Assembly: GCA_036378995.1 (NCBI GenBank)
Contig: DASUVJ010000011.1
Location: 1 to 7,253 of the forward strand
Length of the DNA stretch: 7,253 nucleotides
Reading direction: 5' to 3'
Source of the DNA: DASUVJ01 sp036378995
GTDB taxonomy: Bacteria > Patescibacteriota > Saccharimonadia > Saccharimonadales > Saccharimonadaceae
How positions within the stretch are numbered: position 1 is the first letter of the stretch; every line of letters begins with the position of its first letter. The position numbers were made by a program, and so were the translations under genes. Shown piece by piece: positions 5,528-7,253 of the stretch. The notes beneath the pieces were generated by a model. That model was not told the origin of the DNA, did no database searches, and saw only the letters and a program-made list of their open reading frames with translations.

Positions 5528-6232
5528 CTATTTCTCCTCTTTTTTAACTGAACCTGCGCCCTCTTGTACTGCCTGTGCAAAGTAGTCGAGCAGCAGCTGA
5601 AGACCCTTGATAGCGTCGTCGTTACCAGGGATAACATAGTCGATTGCATCAGGGTTTGCGTTGGTATCAACGATACCGATAACTGGAACACCGAGTGTCT
5701 TAGCTTCTTTTACAGCGTTTGCGTCAGCGATAACATCTACAACGATGACTGCGCCTGGCTTGCCGTTAAGATCTTTGATACCGCCGTACTTAAGGTTAAG
5801 TTCGTCGATCTCTTCCTGGAAGCGCTGTACTTCAAGCTTGTTGTAGCGCTTTTCAAGGTCGCCTGATGCCATGCGGCGCTCAAGGTCTTTGAGCTTTTTA
5901 ATCTGGGCGCTAACGGTATTAACGTTCGTCAGCATACCGCCGATCCAGCGCTCTGTTACGTATGGCTGGCCAGCTTTCTCAGCAGCTGCCTTTACGATGT
6001 CTTTTGCCTGCTTTTTAGTACCGACAAAAAGTACCTGCTTGCCACCAGCAACCTTAGTAACGAATGGAAGTGCTTTTTCAAGACCTTCAACCGTCTTTGT
6101 CAGGTCGATGATGTGGCTATCCTGGCGCTTAGAGTGGATGTAAGGCGCCATTTTAGGGTGCCAGCGGCTCGTTTTGTGTCCAAAGTGAACACCAGCTTCG
6201 AGCAGAGCTTTAATATCGACAGATACTGCCAT
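5528..6232 (-). CDS. rpsB: Small ribosomal subunit protein uS2
   Basis: S2 is a late-assembling 30S protein that bridges head and body and helps bind S1. The protein has 234 residues, close to the family norm of about 240. Typical features are the N-terminal LLEAGVHFGHKTSRWHPKM, the segment SHIIDLTKT, VLFVGTKKQAKDIV, the WIGGMLTN block, and the C-terminal GVPVIGIVDTNANPDAIDYVIPGNDDA. The start is fixed by AAGGAG 9 nt upstream. Transcription most likely begins at the consensus-like promoter about 90 bp upstream and passes through a structured leader. The stop TAG lies 3 nt before tsf. The stop codon and base use agree with the neighbouring native genes. Confidence 0.98.
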   Translation of the reverse strand: MAVSVDIKALLEAGVHFGHKTSRWHPKMAPYIHSKRQDSHIIDLTKTVEGLEKALPFVTKVAGGKQVLFVGTKKQAKDIVKAAAEKAGQPYVTERWIGGMLTNVNTVSAQIKKLKDLERRMASGDLEKRYNKLEVQRFQEEIDELNLKYGGIKDLNGKPGAVIVVDVIADANAVKEAKTLGVPVIGIVDTNANPDAIDYVIPGNDDAIKGLQLLLDYFAQAVQEGAGSVKKEEK

Positions 6233-6241
6233 TTTTTAGAA

Positions 6242-6247
6242 CTCCTT
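6242..6247 (-). promoter_or_regulatory. Shine-Dalgarno sequence of rpsB
   Basis: AAGGAG on the minus strand lies 9 nt before the rpsB ATG, immediately downstream of the leader hairpin. A stem extending further could affect access to it. Confidence 0.75.
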
Positions 6248-6256
6248 GTTCCTCAC

Positions 6257-6289
6257 CCGCGCCCCTGAAGGTTCAGGAGTTTGGCGCGG
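6257..6289 (-). promoter_or_regulatory. Structured rpsB leader hairpin, candidate S2 autoregulatory element
   Basis: On the minus strand CCGCGCC (6283-6289) pairs perfectly with GGCGCGG (6257-6263). Within it CCTGAA (6272-6277) pairs perfectly with TTCAGG (6264-6269) around a 2-base centre, leaving a 5-nt one-sided internal bulge (AAACT). No T run follows, so this is not a terminator. It lies in the 5' leader just before the Shine-Dalgarno sequence. rpsB leaders are autoregulated in other bacteria; this one does not obviously match a known consensus, so the role is inferred. Confidence 0.6.
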
Positions 6290-6319
6290 ATTGTGTCATT
6301 AAAAATTTGTTACCCGTCG

Positions 6320-6348
6320 ATTATATCAGTAACCACCCCTATTGTCTA
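6320..6348 (-). promoter_or_regulatory. Strong promoter of the rpsB-tsf operon
   Basis: On the minus strand TAGACA (-35, 6343-6348; 5 of 6), a 17-bp spacer and a perfect TATAAT (-10, 6320-6325). The first three bases of the -35 are the TAG stop codon of the upstream DUF1905 gene. No terminator separates the two genes, so some read-through into rpsB is possible. Confidence 0.85.
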
Positions 6349-6888
6349 GGGTTCCATAAGACGACCGCTTTTTGCAAGATACGGCTCGGTACATGCCGCC
6401 AAATTAAAGCAGCAAGGACGGCGATGGTTGCCGCCGAGCTTCGAAACAGTCTTCTCAATCCGCACCGCGCGCGTTTCCTGGCTAAGGGTAGCGTTCATCC
6501 AGCGTATCCATTCCCACCGCGCCATCGGCGTGATGTCCTGCCATTTGTCTCGTACTTTTTGCGGCGCGACTTTTAGGGCATTAGAGAAATCCTTCGGCAG
6601 TTTCGGCTCCGGCCAGTCTCTGCTCGTCGTCAGCTCCACCGTCACAGTGTCGCCCGATTTCACGCCAGCGGCTTTTTGCAGTTTGTCGGTCACCCTCATC
6701 CAGTGGCTCCAGCGCCCATCCGGCTCGAGTACCGTCTGGAATATGTGGCCGTTTATCGTGCCCGTCACGCTAAGTTGTCCACGTGACGGCAACTTGACGC
6801 TCTCATCTTCGGGTACAGGCAGGATAATCCAGTCCTTCAGCATATAGAGCGTCGTTTGAAACCTAACTGTAACGGGGGCATTCTTCAT
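6346..6888 (-). CDS. DUF1905 / YdeI-OmpD-associated family protein
   Basis: The protein has 180 residues from the chosen start. Residues about 8-95 form a DUF1905-type beta domain (VRFQTTLYML, IILPVPEDESVKL, GTINGHIFQTVLEPDGRW, GVKSGDTVTVEL). Residues about 100-155 match the YdeI/OmdA helical segment (PKDFSNAL, then ITPMARWEWIRWM and SQETRAVRIEKTV). The tail carries RRPCCFN plus a third cysteine in LAACTEPYL, a pattern I recall from long DUF1905 proteins. The family is associated by annotation with bacteriocin protection, but its biochemical role is unknown. The ORF extends 11 codons further upstream, but that ATG would lie upstream of a TATAAT box. ATG at 6888, 15 nt downstream of the box, is therefore preferred. 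It is divergent from rpmE and precedes rpsB without a terminator. Confidence 0.85.
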   Translation of the reverse strand: MKNAPVTVRFQTTLYMLKDWIILPVPEDESVKLPSRGQLSVTGTINGHIFQTVLEPDGRWSHWMRVTDKLQKAAGVKSGDTVTVELTTSRDWPEPKLPKDFSNALKVAPQKVRDKWQDITPMARWEWIRWMNATLSQETRAVRIEKTVSKLGGNHRRPCCFNLAACTEPYLAKSGRLMEP

Positions 6889-6903
6889 AATTACTACCCT
6901 ATC

Positions 6904-6931
6904 ATTATAACCTGCGCCCATCAGAGATCAA
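6904..6931 (-). promoter_or_regulatory. Promoter of the DUF1905 gene
   Basis: On the minus strand TTGATC (-35, 6926-6931; 4 of 6), a 16-bp spacer and a perfect TATAAT (-10, 6904-6909). Only 15 nt separate the -10 box from the ATG at 6888, so the leader would be about 8-9 nt, almost leaderless. This also argues against the longer reading frame beginning at 6921. Confidence 0.65.
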
Positions 6932-6982
6932 CAGAGACTTGCATGGCAGTAGCCAGACCAGGTCCCCGTCGGCCGTAACCCT

Positions 6983-7011
6983 TTGACAATCCCTGTTAGA
7001 TTCGGTACAAT
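6983..7011 (+). promoter_or_regulatory. Consensus promoter of rpmE with near-zero leader
   Basis: TTGACA (perfect -35, 6983-6988), a 17-bp spacer, and TACAAT (-10, 7006-7011; 5 of 6). Only 9 nt lie between the -10 and the rpmE ATG, so transcription would start at or within 3 nt of the start codon. No Shine-Dalgarno sequence fits in that space. This is the pattern of a leaderless transcript. Confidence 0.85.
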
Positions 7012-7020
7012 AGTACGGAT

Positions 7021-7253
7021 ATGAAAAGCAGTATACACCCAACAGACTACCGACCTGTCGTATTTAGCGACGAGGTTGCTGGGTTTGCCTTTTTGACACA
7101 GTCAACCGCGCAGACCACCGACACTATCAAATGGGAAGATGGTAACGAATACCCACTCGTTAAAATCCACATCTCATCAGCTTCTCACCCGTTCTTTACC
7201 GGTGAAGAGAAAATCATCGACACCGAAGGTCGTGTCGACCGCTTTAAGGCTCG
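7021..7253 (+). CDS. rpmE: Large ribosomal subunit protein bL31 (cysteine-free, type B-like), truncated by window edge
   Basis: L31 sits at the central bridge between the ribosomal subunits. The 77 visible residues begin MKSSIHPTDYRPVVF and include STAQTTDTIKWEDG, ISSASHPFFTG and TEGRVDRFKA, which match the L31 family. The zinc-binding cysteines of type A L31 are absent; the SSASHPFFTG block is that of the zinc-free (C-minus) type B form. The end of the gene lies beyond the window, probably only a few to some tens of residues on. It is divergent from the DUF1905 gene and starts 9 nt after the -10 box of a consensus promoter, which suggests a leaderless mRNA. Confidence 0.94.
   Translation, partial: MKSSIHPTDYRPVVFSDEVAGFAFLTQSTAQTTDTIKWEDGNEYPLVKIHISSASHPFFTGEEKIIDTEGRVDRFKA

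Noticed and set aside
6346..6921. Longer DUF1905 frame starting at 6921
   Set aside because: The extra 11 codons (MGAGYNDRVVI) span the -10 box TATAAT, are not typical of the family, and transcription from that promoter would begin downstream of this ATG.
1..7253. Recoded UGA (glycine) as in Gracilibacteria and Absconditabacteria
   Set aside because: The conserved proteins read through at full length with the standard code and without in-frame TGA. The only TGA stop, in the inserted gene, falls at a natural end just before a terminator.
1..7253. CRISPR array, insertion sequence or prophage
   Set aside because: No spaced direct repeats, transposase, integrase or phage gene can be seen on either strand.

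Overview
The window looks like a chromosomal segment of a Patescibacteria (CPR) genome, most probably Candidatus Saccharibacteria (TM7). This is inferred from the character of the proteins: a short EF-Ts, a cysteine-free L31, a tightly packed and reduced translation/cell-envelope cluster, and near-leaderless promoters. No database search was possible. The standard genetic code fits. All recognisable native genes whose stop lies in the window end in TAA or TAG.

The layout, following the minus strand, starts with a DUF1905/YdeI-like gene (6888-6346) that is divergent from rpmE (plus strand, 7021 to the window edge). Next comes the rpsB-tsf operon (6232-4928), with a consensus-like promoter, a structured leader upstream of rpsB and a perfect 12-bp-stem terminator after tsf. 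A short AT-rich stretch with a promoter (4764-4792) follows. After it sits a strongly GC-rich island (about 3976-4752) with one gene for a small membrane-anchored or secreted protein, its Shine-Dalgarno sequence and a large GC-rich terminator. The tightly coupled series frr-uppS-rseP-CPBP protease (3963-793) comes next, and the window ends inside proS (from 680, truncated at base 1).

The native genes are a reduced form of the widespread bacterial cluster rpsB-tsf-pyrH-frr-uppS-cdsA-dxr-rseP-proS. Here pyrH, cdsA and dxr are absent. The cluster joins translation (S2, EF-Ts, ribosome recycling, ProRS, and L31 nearby) to envelope building (undecaprenyl diphosphate synthase) and membrane proteolysis (site-2 protease plus a CPBP family protease).

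The standout feature is the GC-rich island. It lies between the only visible promoter and frr. Its codon use is of the streptomycete/actinobacterial kind, it carries the only TGA stop among the complete genes, and it brings its own terminator, whose tail ends about 20 nt before frr. The simplest reading is a recent horizontal acquisition from an actinobacterium. Saccharibacteria are known to live on actinobacterial hosts, so the donor could be a host. An assembly artefact must be excluded. If real, the insertion raises the question of how the downstream genes, including the normally essential frr and uppS, are transcribed.
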